Source: Anaerolineaceae bacterium UBA6133
GTDB taxonomy: Bacteria; Chloroflexota; Anaerolineae; Anaerolineales; Anaerolineaceae
NCBI GenBank assembly: GCA_002435825.1
Contig: DIVL01000016.1
Coordinates: 12,872 to 18,166 of the forward strand
Direction of reading: 5' to 3'
DNA: 5,295 nucleotides
The translations under genes were made by a program, and so were the position numbers. The notes beneath the pieces are model-generated. The model did no database searches, had not been told where the DNA came from, and saw only the letters and a program-made list of their open reading frames with translations. Position 1 is the stretch's first letter, and each line of letters begins with the position of its first letter. Shown here one piece after another: positions 1 through 5,295 of the stretch.

Positions 1-2409
1 CACAGCCTATGGGCCAGCTTCCCCGAATTCAGTGTGTACGCGGACGCTCTCAATCCATGGGGCACACCGGAAGACCAGGCTGCATTTGAAGCAGCTGGTG
101 TGACGGTTACTTATGACGATGTGGAACAAGTCTGGACGATTGACTTTGGTCCGACGGTTACGGATGCGTTCATTGCCAATGGTGGGATCACCTTCTACAT
201 GGTTTTGGAGGACCTGGCAGGCAACCAGTGGGGCACGATGTATGGGACCACGCCAGAGAACACCTACATTTACACGATTACGCTGGATGATGTAGCGCCA
301 GAGATTGCCTCTGGTGTAGCAAAATCTGCCTCTGATGGTGATGTAAATCTGGTGGACGGAGCATTCACTGTTGATCAAGGTTACGTTGTGAATACGATTG
401 ACATCACCATGGATGAGTCTGTGCTGGTTGAGATTGGCACGGTCGTTACCATGGTTGGTTACGGTCCTTACGGCACCGTAACGGCACAAGATGGTGCTTT
501 GATCACGATTACACCGTATCCAGGCTATGAAACAGCTGCCTTAATTGGCACCTTCACTTTTACTGTACCTGACGGGTCGGTTACTGACTTGGTGGGCAAC
601 GCCTTCACAGGAAGCATTCTGTTAGAGGTTCTAAATGTGGCTCCAATTGCAGTAGATGATGTATACAGTATGGCTGAGGATGGCGTTTTGACCATCGCTG
701 CTCGAGGTGTGCTCATCAATGACACTGACTTTGACCCGGCGATCCTGACCGCGGTCTTGGTTGATGAACCTACCAACGGCACCTTGGTGTTGAACGCGAA
801 CGGATCCTTCACCTATACCCCCGATGCTGATTTCTATGGCACGGATACATTCACCTACAAAGCCAATGATGGTAATGACGACTCCAATATCGCAACCGTT
901 ACCATCACTGTCACTGATGTAAAAGATCAAGTCCAAGCGGTGGATGACGAATACACAACCGATGAAGATACCACGTTGACCGTTGAAGCCCCTGGTGTGT
1001 TGGCAAATGATATCGATGTTGACAACAACCTCCAGGCTGCAAGCCTGGTGACTGACGTACAACACGGAAGCCTTTCCCTCCTTGGCGATGGCTCCTTCAC
1101 TTACACTCCGGATCCTGACTTCTTCGGCACCGATACCTTCGTTTACCAACTTGTGACCTACCCGGCTCCACAGAGCCTGTGGACCGACGAAGCCACCGTT
1201 ACGATCACGATCAACCCGGTGGGCGACGCGCCTGTTTTGGGTCTGATCGAAGACGCGACCATTCCCGAACTGGTGGAATTCAGCTTCACCGCCACGGCGA
1301 CCGACGTAGACCTGCCCGCCCAAGTGCTGACCTTCAGTTTGGTTGGCGCTCCTGATGGTGCGGCGATCGACGCCGAAACCGGCGTGTTTACCTGGACACC
1401 CAGCGAAGAGCAGGGTCCTGGCGTTTACACCTTCACCGTCAAGGTCTGCGACGATACCGACCCGACACCCCTTTGCGACGAGCAGGAAGTTACCCTGACT
1501 GTCACAGAGGTCAACACAGCTCCGGTCGCGCAAGACCTAACCGCAACCACTTCGGAAGAAATCCCCGTGGATGTCACCCTGGTGGCAACGGATGCTGAGG
1601 GCGATGAGTTGACTTACACCATCGTTGCTCAGCCTGCTCACGGTACAGTAACCCTGGTTGGTACAACGGCAACTTACACTCCCGAGTTGGACTTCAACGG
1701 CGAAGACAGCTTCACCTACAAGGCGAATGACGGGTTGGTTGACAGCAATATCGCCACCGTCACCATCACCATCGCCCCTGTCAACGATGCCCCTGTGGCA
1801 GTTGACGATGAGTACACGGTCGCTGAAAATGAGACGCTGACCATCACCGCTCCGGGCGTTTTGAGAAATGACAGCGATGTTGATGGAGATACCCTGACAG
1901 CGATCCTGGTTGACACCGTTTCCAACGGCACTTTGACCCTGAACGCGGACGGATCCTTCACTTACACGCCGAATGAATACTTCAACGGCACGGACAGCTT
2001 CACCTACAAGGCGAAAGATGCTGTGCTGGAAAGCGATCTAGCTGTTGTGACCATCACCGTTACCCCGGTCAACGACTGGCCGATCGCCAACGATGACTTC
2101 TACGAAGTCCTGACCGGCACTGAGCTGATCAAGGACGCGGCAGAAGGCGTCCTGGCGAATGACGTTCTGCTTGATCCCGATGAGGAAGTTTCGATCCAGA
2201 TCCTGGAAGAGCCTCAACACGGAACCTTGAGCATGAACGACGACGGCTCCTTCACGTACACACCCAACGCAGGCTACATGGGAACGGATACCTTCCGCTA
2301 CATGGTGCTTTCGGTACGGATGATCAATGCTGAGTGGAGTGATGACGCCACAGTGACCATCACAGTCCAACCCTTGATGCGCTTGTTCCTGCCCATCATT
2401 TTGCGGTAG
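1..2409 (+). CDS. Large secreted multi-domain repeat protein (VCBS/tandem-95, cadherin-like), 5'-partial
   Basis: The frame is open from base 1 to a TAG at 2407-2409 (802 residues seen). A GTG at 34 could be read as a start, but the in-frame codons before it are open, no Shine-Dalgarno or signal peptide is present, and the sequence begins mid-domain, so the true start lies upstream of the window. Residues 1-97 and about 98-214 look like two beta-sandwich domains, the second resembling SbsA-type bacterial Ig (it follows DDVAPEI and ends in a VTDLVGN motif). Then come VCBS/tandem-95 repeats at residues 215-311, 312-410, 508-597, 598-693 and 694-791, each with the signature DGSFTYTP..(F/Y).GTD.F.Y. 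A He_PIG-like putative Ig domain lies at 411-507. Acidic runs such as DSDVDGD (residues 624-630) suggest calcium binding. The family is typically extracellular and adhesive or structural; no catalytic domain is visible. The protein is very acidic and Thr/Val/Asp rich, and ends in LFLPIILR. It is followed by its own terminator and is not part of the downstream operon. Function is inferred from fold only. Confidence 0.93.
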   Translation, partial: HSLWASFPEFSVYADALNPWGTPEDQAAFEAAGVTVTYDDVEQVWTIDFGPTVTDAFIANGGITFYMVLEDLAGNQWGTMYGTTPENTYIYTITLDDVAPEIASGVAKSASDGDVNLVDGAFTVDQGYVVNTIDITMDESVLVEIGTVVTMVGYGPYGTVTAQDGALITITPYPGYETAALIGTFTFTVPDGSVTDLVGNAFTGSILLEVLNVAPIAVDDVYSMAEDGVLTIAARGVLINDTDFDPAILTAVLVDEPTNGTLVLNANGSFTYTPDADFYGTDTFTYKANDGNDDSNIATVTITVTDVKDQVQAVDDEYTTDEDTTLTVEAPGVLANDIDVDNNLQAASLVTDVQHGSLSLLGDGSFTYTPDPDFFGTDTFVYQLVTYPAPQSLWTDEATVTITINPVGDAPVLGLIEDATIPELVEFSFTATATDVDLPAQVLTFSLVGAPDGAAIDAETGVFTWTPSEEQGPGVYTFTVKVCDDTDPTPLCDEQEVTLTVTEVNTAPVAQDLTATTSEEIPVDVTLVATDAEGDELTYTIVAQPAHGTVTLVGTTATYTPELDFNGEDSFTYKANDGLVDSNIATVTITIAPVNDAPVAVDDEYTVAENETLTITAPGVLRNDSDVDGDTLTAILVDTVSNGTLTLNADGSFTYTPNEYFNGTDSFTYKAKDAVLESDLAVVTITVTPVNDWPIANDDFYEVLTGTELIKDAAEGVLANDVLLDPDEEVSIQILEEPQHGTLSMNDDGSFTYTPNAGYMGTDTFRYMVLSVRMINAEWSDDATVTITVQPLMRLFLPIILR
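643..2373 (+). repeat. Array of five VCBS/tandem-95 protein repeats interrupted by one He_PIG-like domain
   Basis: Unit boundaries, taken at the Pro of the linker PVAVDD-like motif, are: repeat 1 643-933 (97 aa), repeat 2 934-1230 (99 aa), He_PIG-like domain 1231-1521 (97 aa), repeat 3 1522-1791 (90 aa), repeat 4 1792-2079 (96 aa) and repeat 5 2080-2373 (98 aa). Repeats 1, 2, 4 and 5 share a GVL.ND element (GVLIND, GVLAND, GVLRND, GVLAND) after about 23 residues. Repeat 3 lacks it and has a shortened VTLVATDAEGDEL segment instead. All end in an (A/D)TVTIT-type beta strand. Such units usually form stacked, calcium-stiffened beta sandwiches in long surface proteins. Domain naming is by motif recognition, not by a profile search. 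Confidence 0.88.
1691..2015 (+). repeat. DNA-level near-identical segments within repeats 3 and 4
   Basis: Bases 1691-1727 (repeat 3) and 1979-2015 (repeat 4) are both 37 bases long and differ only at the three bases of one codon (1702-1704 GAA versus 1990-1992 ACG). The last 23 bases of each are identical. They encode the DFNGEDSFTYKAN and YFNGTDSFTYKAK cores. A second similarity links repeat 1 and repeat 4, around the NGS/DGS core at about 775-812 and 1924-1961. The conservation at synonymous positions suggests duplication or gene conversion between units rather than only protein-level selection. Confidence 0.8.
2374..2406 (+). other. C-terminal hydrophobic tail LFLPIILR of the repeat protein
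   Basis: After the last beta strand (TITVQP) the protein ends with only eleven residues, LMRLFLPIILR, directly before the TAG. It is too short for a transmembrane helix and lacks LPxTG, so it is not a standard sortase signal. From memory, secreted proteins of Chloroflexota often end in a similar aromatic/hydrophobic-L-P-hydrophobic-hydrophobic-(L/V)-(R/K) string. A role in sorting or surface attachment is my inference. Confidence 0.55.
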
Positions 2410-2425
2410 GACAATCAAGTAAACC

Positions 2426-2452
2426 CGCGGACCGATCTGAACCTGGTCTGCG
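2426..2452 (+). other. Small GC-rich hairpin in the 3' UTR of the repeat-protein gene
   Basis: Arms 2426-2433 (CGCGGACC) and 2445-2452 (GGTCTGCG) pair over 8 bp with one G-U, around an 11-base loop. No T-run follows, so it is not itself an intrinsic terminator. It may stabilise the mRNA 3' end ahead of the real terminator, or may be chance. Confidence 0.35.
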
Positions 2453-2468
2453 AGAAATAGGATAGTAG

Positions 2469-2502
2469 AAATCAGGCTGACCAAAAGTCAGCCTGATTTT
2501 TT
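2469..2502 (+). terminator. Rho-independent terminator after the repeat-protein gene
   Basis: A perfect 13-bp stem is formed by 2469-2481 and 2487-2499, with a 5-base loop CAAAA, and the right arm runs into six consecutive T (2497-2502). It lies 60 bases after the stop codon and is the strongest structure in the window. It separates the repeat-protein gene from the ABC transporter operon. Confidence 0.93.
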
Positions 2503-2617
2503 ATGTACCATCTTGCGCGCAATATCTATGGATTGGGCAACCACTAAAGAAAATCAACTCCCTTCCTCACAAAACATTCATTGGCCGAAAAATGGTATTC
2601 TGCCAGTTGAGAGCAGG

Positions 2618-2623
2618 TATAAT
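2618..2623 (+). promoter_or_regulatory. Putative sigma-70 type -10 box (TATAAT) for the ABC operon
   Basis: A perfect TATAAT sits 25 bases before the ATG at 2649, between the terminator and the first operon gene, so transcription would start near 2630 and leave a leader of about 18-20 bases. No good -35 box is seen at the usual distance: the hexamer 17 bases upstream (2595-2600, GTATTC) matches poorly, and there is no TG for an extended -10. An activator may therefore be needed. The call rests on position plus the consensus -10. Confidence 0.6.
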
Positions 2624-2639
2624 ACAGCTTGCTTAAATT

Positions 2640-2643
2640 GGAG
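2640..2643 (+). promoter_or_regulatory. Ribosome binding site of the ABC ATPase gene
   Basis: GGAG lies five bases upstream of the ATG at 2649. It fixes this start and, with the -10 box at 2618, leaves a very short leader. Confidence 0.7.
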
Positions 2644-2648
2644 CGACT

Positions 2649-3596
2649 ATGATTAAAACACAAGCATTGAGCAAGACTTTCCAAATTGGTAAAAAGCACA
2701 ATATAGACCTGAAAGCCGTAGACGGGCTGACACTTGAAGTGCAGGAAGGCGAGGTGTTTGGCTTTCTGGGACCCAACGGCGCCGGCAAAACGACCACGGT
2801 GCGCATGCTCACCAGCCTGATCCGCCCCACCACTGGCAGCGCCAGGGTGGCGGGCTACCAGGTGGGTGTGGATGACCTCGAGATCCGGCGCAATGTCGGC
2901 CTGTTGACCGAGTCGCCGGGGATGTATGAACGCCTGAGCGCGGAGAAGAACCTGCGCATCTTCGCAGAACTATACGATGTGCCCGATGTGACCAAGAGCG
3001 TAAACAAATATCTCAGCCTCTTCGGGCTGTGGGAAAGGCGCGGGGATGCCGTCGGCAGCTATTCCAAGGGCATGCGCCAAAAACTGGCGGTGGCGCGCGC
3101 GCTGTTGCACGAACCCAAGGTGCTCTTCTTTGATGAGCCCACCACCGGGCTGGACCCGGAAGCGGCGCGCATCGTGCGCGACTTCATCCTGGAGTTCAAA
3201 AAAGAAGGGCGCACCATCTTCATGACCACTCATAACCTGGACGAGGCCGAAAAGCTCTGCGACCGGGTTGGCATCTTCAAACAAACCCTGCTGGCTTTGG
3301 ACAGCCCCGCCAACCTGCGTCAGAAGATGTTCGGGCGCAAGGTCGTGTTTCACTTAAGTGGGATCAACCCACAATGGGTTCCATTAGTGGGCGGACTGGA
3401 AGGCGTCGGTAAGGTTGAGATGCTCGAGAATAAAATCGTTGTGGCATTGGCAGAGCCTGAAAAAACCAATCCTGTTATCACCAGGCTGCTGGTGGAGCAA
3501 GGCGCGGACATCCAGTTTATCGGTGAGGTTCGTCAATCGCTGGAACAGACCTATCTCGAAATGCTGCACAGCGAGAATGAAGCGAGGCAGGCATGA
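2649..3596 (+). CDS. ABC transporter ATP-binding protein (CcmA/NatA-type, ABC-2 exporter family)
   Basis: This 315-residue cytoplasmic ATPase should power the permease encoded next to it. Visible motifs: Walker A GPNGAGKTT (residues 41-49); Q-loop region VGLLTESPGMYERLSAEKNL, with Glu88 where many ABC ATPases have Gln, as is common in this subfamily; signature SYSKGMRQK (137-145), the usual degenerate form for drug/Na+ exporter ATPases; Walker B VLFFDEP (158-164) with Asp162 and catalytic Glu163; D-loop GLDPE (167-171); and switch His195 in MTTHNLDEA. All residues needed for ATP hydrolysis are present. The last roughly 90 residues form the C-terminal extension typical of the family (about 300-330 aa), so it appears full length. 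The ATG at 2649 has a GGAG five bases upstream. The stop overlaps the permease start (ATGA), indicating translational coupling. Family assignment is sure; the substrate is unknown. Confidence 0.95.
   Translation: MIKTQALSKTFQIGKKHNIDLKAVDGLTLEVQEGEVFGFLGPNGAGKTTTVRMLTSLIRPTTGSARVAGYQVGVDDLEIRRNVGLLTESPGMYERLSAEKNLRIFAELYDVPDVTKSVNKYLSLFGLWERRGDAVGSYSKGMRQKLAVARALLHEPKVLFFDEPTTGLDPEAARIVRDFILEFKKEGRTIFMTTHNLDEAEKLCDRVGIFKQTLLALDSPANLRQKMFGRKVVFHLSGINPQWVPLVGGLEGVGKVEMLENKIVVALAEPEKTNPVITRLLVEQGADIQFIGEVRQSLEQTYLEMLHSENEARQA
3584..3587 (+). promoter_or_regulatory. Ribosome binding site of the permease gene, inside the ATPase coding region
   Basis: GAGG lies five bases before the ATG at 3593, within the last codons of the ATPase gene. 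It supports the ATGA overlap start rather than a later Met. Confidence 0.6.
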
Positions 3597-4390
3597 AACC
3601 CATCCGCACGATCATCAACAAAGAATGGTCCGAAGTTTTCAAAAACAAAATGGTTCTATCTGTGATACTGCTGCTCCCGATCCTGTTCGCGATCCTGCCG
3701 CTGGTGATGTTGGGGGTAACCTCGAGCACCTCGATGCTGGATATCAGCCCGGAGGAAGCCGGATTACCACCAGAAATGTTTTCCACGCTTTGCAAGGACA
3801 TGAACGCCGGAGAGTGCACCCAGGTGTACATGCTCAACCAATTCATGCTCTTTTTTATCATGATGCCGCTGATCATCCCGACCACGATCGCCGCCTACAG
3901 TGTCGTGGGTGAGAAAACCACCCGCAGTCTCGAACCCCTGCTGGCAACCCCAATCACCACATCTGAATTGCTGGCGGGTAAATGCTTTGCCGCAGTGATC
4001 CCAGCCGTTGCTGCCACCTTTGTGTCTTTTTTGATTTTTAACATAGGCATCCTCATCCTGGGGATAAGTTCCAAAGTGCACGCCTACGTGCTCAGCCCAA
4101 CCTGGCTGGTGGGAATCCTGCTGCTTGGACCGGTCTTATCGATCATATCGGCCATGTTTGCCATTTTCGTCTCCTCGCGCGTCAACGACCCGCGTGTGGC
4201 AGAGCAGATCGCCAGCGTGATGATCGTGCCATTTATGGGTGTATTTCTAGCCTCATCCTTCGGCGCGATCACGCTGAATGTGAAGTCCATGGTAGCCGCA
4301 GTGATCATTTGCGCTATCCTTGCGGCTGCCCTTTTGTATTTTGGTACCCTTGTTTTTGACCGTGAAAACATTCTGACCAAGTGGAAGTAA
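3593..4390 (+). CDS. ABC-2 type transporter permease (NatB-like)
   Basis: A 265-residue integral membrane protein, probably acting as a homodimer with the upstream ATPase to export an unknown substrate. The N-terminus (IRTIINKEWSEVFKNKMV) is the amphipathic cytoplasmic helix usual in ABC-2 permeases. Predicted membrane helices by eye: about 20-42, 82-104, 132-157, 170-193, 206-227 and 232-254, six in all. The conserved cytoplasmic segment VGEKTTRSLEPLLATPITTSELLAGK (105-130) matches the EK..g(T/S)LE.LLATP motif of the family. Between helices 1 and 2 is an external loop of about 40 residues with Cys67 and Cys75, and no other such loop is prominent. It is shorter than NatB homologues with large external domains, but complete: ATG coupled to the ATPase stop, TAA at 4388-4390, then 9 bases to the next gene. 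Specificity (drug, ion, lipid or peptide) cannot be read. Confidence 0.92.
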   Translation: MKPIRTIINKEWSEVFKNKMVLSVILLLPILFAILPLVMLGVTSSTSMLDISPEEAGLPPEMFSTLCKDMNAGECTQVYMLNQFMLFFIMMPLIIPTTIAAYSVVGEKTTRSLEPLLATPITTSELLAGKCFAAVIPAVAATFVSFLIFNIGILILGISSKVHAYVLSPTWLVGILLLGPVLSIISAMFAIFVSSRVNDPRVAEQIASVMIVPFMGVFLASSFGAITLNVKSMVAAVIICAILAAALLYFGTLVFDRENILTKWK

Positions 4391-4394
4391 AGGA
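4391..4394 (+). promoter_or_regulatory. Ribosome binding site of the Ig-TM-zinc-ribbon gene
   Basis: AGGA directly follows the permease TAA and stands five bases before the ATG at 4400. It fixes the start, which immediately yields a good signal peptide. Confidence 0.7.
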
Positions 4395-4399
4395 ACACT

Positions 4400-5143
4400 A
4401 TGAAAAAACGTATTTTTCTGCTGCTTGTCCTGGCTATTTTTATGGCTCTAAGTTACAGCACTGTCCTGGCACAAGATTCGCCTTTCACGCTGCGCATGGT
4501 GCGGGATTGGGGCTATGGTAACGGAGCAGACATCAACGGACGTATGACGGTATCTGTTAAGGGAGATGAAGCGCAAATTCAGCAAGTAACCTTTTTCATC
4601 GATGGTGAGGTCATGGCAAGCGTAACAGCTTCCCCCTTCAAACATCAGTTTGACACCAACAATTTTGAACCGGGACTGCACCGCCTGACCGCTGAAGTCA
4701 AAACAACCACGGGAGAGACCTACACCACCAACGGATTGGTCTCGAATTTTGTGGAAAAAGGGGAAGCCAACCAATCCATGCTCAAAATTCTGCTCCTGGT
4801 AGGCGGGATTGTTGTGGCGAGCATGGGAATCCAGTTCTTCATGCAGAAGAACGCCAATAAGAACCCAAAGTACGACGAAAATGGTCGCATTCAATACGGC
4901 GTATGGGGCGGCGCGGTTTGCCCCAGCTGTGGGCAGCCCTTTAATCGCTCCTTTTTTGGGATCAACCTGGTGGGGGTCCGCCTGGAGCGCTGTCCACATT
5001 GCGGCAAGTTGGTGGCAGCCCGACGAGCCAGTTCGTTGGAAATTGAGCGGGCTAATCAAAAGACCCAACCAGAAGAACCTCAAAAGGTCGTAGAAAAACT
5101 TGAAAAGGATGATTTGGACGAAAGTCGTTTTATTGATGTGTAG
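4400..5143 (+). CDS. Membrane protein with external Ig-like domain, one TM helix and cytoplasmic zinc ribbon
   Basis: 247 residues. An N-terminal Sec signal (MKKR, hydrophobic 5-20) has a likely cleavage after VLA (24/25). Residues about 27-118 resemble a bacterial Ig domain of the Big_7 kind: V.FFIDGE (63-70), SPF (78-80), FDT, then PGLHRLTAEV (91-100). A single transmembrane helix lies at about 128-148, followed by K/N-rich QKNANKNPK, which by the positive-inside rule puts the C-terminus in the cytoplasm. A four-cysteine zinc ribbon follows: CPSC (Cys174, Cys177) and CPHC (Cys198, Cys201), with GVWGGAVCPSCGQPF as its core. The tail (about 222-247) is Lys/Glu/Asp rich and probably helical or disordered, ending LDESRFIDV. 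I recall similar Ig-like/zinc-ribbon proteins in Chloroflexota, but none with a known function. The gene is tightly linked to the exporter, so an accessory, assembly or sensing role is plausible. Domain layout is clear; function is unknown. Confidence 0.9.
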   Translation: MKKRIFLLLVLAIFMALSYSTVLAQDSPFTLRMVRDWGYGNGADINGRMTVSVKGDEAQIQQVTFFIDGEVMASVTASPFKHQFDTNNFEPGLHRLTAEVKTTTGETYTTNGLVSNFVEKGEANQSMLKILLLVGGIVVASMGIQFFMQKNANKNPKYDENGRIQYGVWGGAVCPSCGQPFNRSFFGINLVGVRLERCPHCGKLVAARRASSLEIERANQKTQPEEPQKVVEKLEKDDLDESRFIDV

Positions 5144-5295
5144 AGATACATTTCCAAACACGGATGTAGCGAGTTACATTTAAATAATGGCGCAGCAGTG
5201 AAAAATTCACTCACACCCCTTACTGAAAGATGAAAAAGCAGTAATATTCTGATATTATCGAATTACACAATAGTAGTCAATCATTGTGATTAAGA
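5144..5295. other. AT-rich intergenic region with short inverted repeats
   Basis: No coding frame can be supported here. Short perfect inverted repeats are 5164-5168/5175-5179, 5197-5202/5206-5211 (AGTGAA/TTCACT, 3-base loop), 5220-5225/5239-5244, 5242-5247/5252-5257 (TAATAT/ATATTA) and 5266-5271/5283-5288 (CACAAT/ATTGTG). None is followed by a convincing T-run, so I do not call a terminator for the ABC operon, which may end here by another route or read on. Confidence 0.5.
5230..5258 (+). promoter_or_regulatory. Possible promoter for a downstream gene
   Basis: ATGAAA (5230-5235, four of six matches to the -35 consensus) and TATTAT (5253-5258, five of six to the -10) are spaced by 17 bases. 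The inverted repeat 5242-5257 overlaps the -10 box and could be an operator. In such AT-rich DNA a chance match is quite possible, and no gene start is visible before the window ends. Confidence 0.25.

Noticed and set aside
34..36. GTG at 34 as the start of the repeat protein
   Set aside because: The frame is open to base 1, no ribosome binding site precedes the GTG, and no signal peptide follows it. The gene is simply cut by the window edge.
631..1533. 300-codon open frame on the minus strand opposite the repeat protein
   Set aside because: It lies wholly antisense to a coding frame with clear domain repeats. Its product has no recognisable domain, and stop codons are rare in antisense here because of the Thr/Val/Asp-rich codon use of the real gene.
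643..2373. The repeat array as a CRISPR or intergenic repeat system
   Set aside because: The repeats are in-frame protein domains of 90-99 codons with diverged DNA, with no short constant repeat and unique spacers.
2600..2616. CTGC/GCAG inverted repeat just upstream of the -10 box as an operator
   Set aside because: The arms are only 4 bases long, which is expected by chance.
2904..2916. Glu in place of the Q-loop Gln (Glu88) as a sign of a degenerate ABC ATPase
   Set aside because: Glu at this place is frequent in CcmA/NatA-type ATPases, and Walker A, Walker B, catalytic Glu and switch His are all intact.
4448..5161. 237-codon open frame on the minus strand over the zinc-ribbon gene
   Set aside because: The + strand product has a signal peptide, a TM helix, four ordered cysteines and a well-placed ribosome binding site, while the minus-strand product shows no coherent features.
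5197..5211. AGTGAA/TTCACT hairpin as terminator of the ABC operon
   Set aside because: The stem is only 6 bp with few G/C pairs and is followed by CACACCCC rather than a T-run.

Overview
The window shows one partial secreted repeat protein followed by a compact three-gene transporter operon, all on the + strand. The likely source is a bacterium of the phylum Chloroflexota, probably Anaerolineae-like. This is inferred from the very short C-terminal tail LFLPIILR on a giant Ig/cadherin-like secreted protein, a tail style I associate with that phylum, and from the Ig-like/TM/zinc-ribbon protein at the 3' end. No rRNA, tRNA or lineage marker is present, so the assignment is moderate at best.

Layout. 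Positions 1-2409 hold the 3' part of a large open frame that runs in from the left edge (802 codons seen). It encodes two N-terminal beta-sandwich-like regions, five roughly 90-99 residue VCBS/tandem-95 (cadherin-like) repeats, one divergent putative-Ig domain between repeats 2 and 3 that carries the only two cysteines seen, and a hydrophobic C-terminal tail. A strong intrinsic terminator (2469-2502) follows. A fresh promoter with a perfect TATAAT (2618-2623) opens the next unit. Positions 2649-3596, 3593-4390 and 4400-5143 are an ABC ATPase, an ABC-2 type permease and a secreted-N-terminus/TM/zinc-ribbon protein. They are joined by an ATGA overlap and a 9-base gap, each with its own Shine-Dalgarno, so they almost certainly form one operon. 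The last 152 bases are AT-rich and non-coding, with several short inverted repeats and a possible promoter for a gene beyond the window.

How the genes work together. The ATPase and permease together look like a complete two-component ABC-2 exporter of the NatA/NatB type (homodimers presumed); the substrate cannot be read from sequence. The third protein is predicted to sit in the same membrane with an Ig-like domain outside and a four-cysteine zinc ribbon inside, and may be an accessory or sensor partner. The upstream giant protein is a separate transcription unit, probably a cell-surface or extracellular adhesin/structural protein. I see no mobile element, CRISPR array or defence system. The most under-described item is the Ig-TM-zinc-ribbon protein coupled to the exporter.
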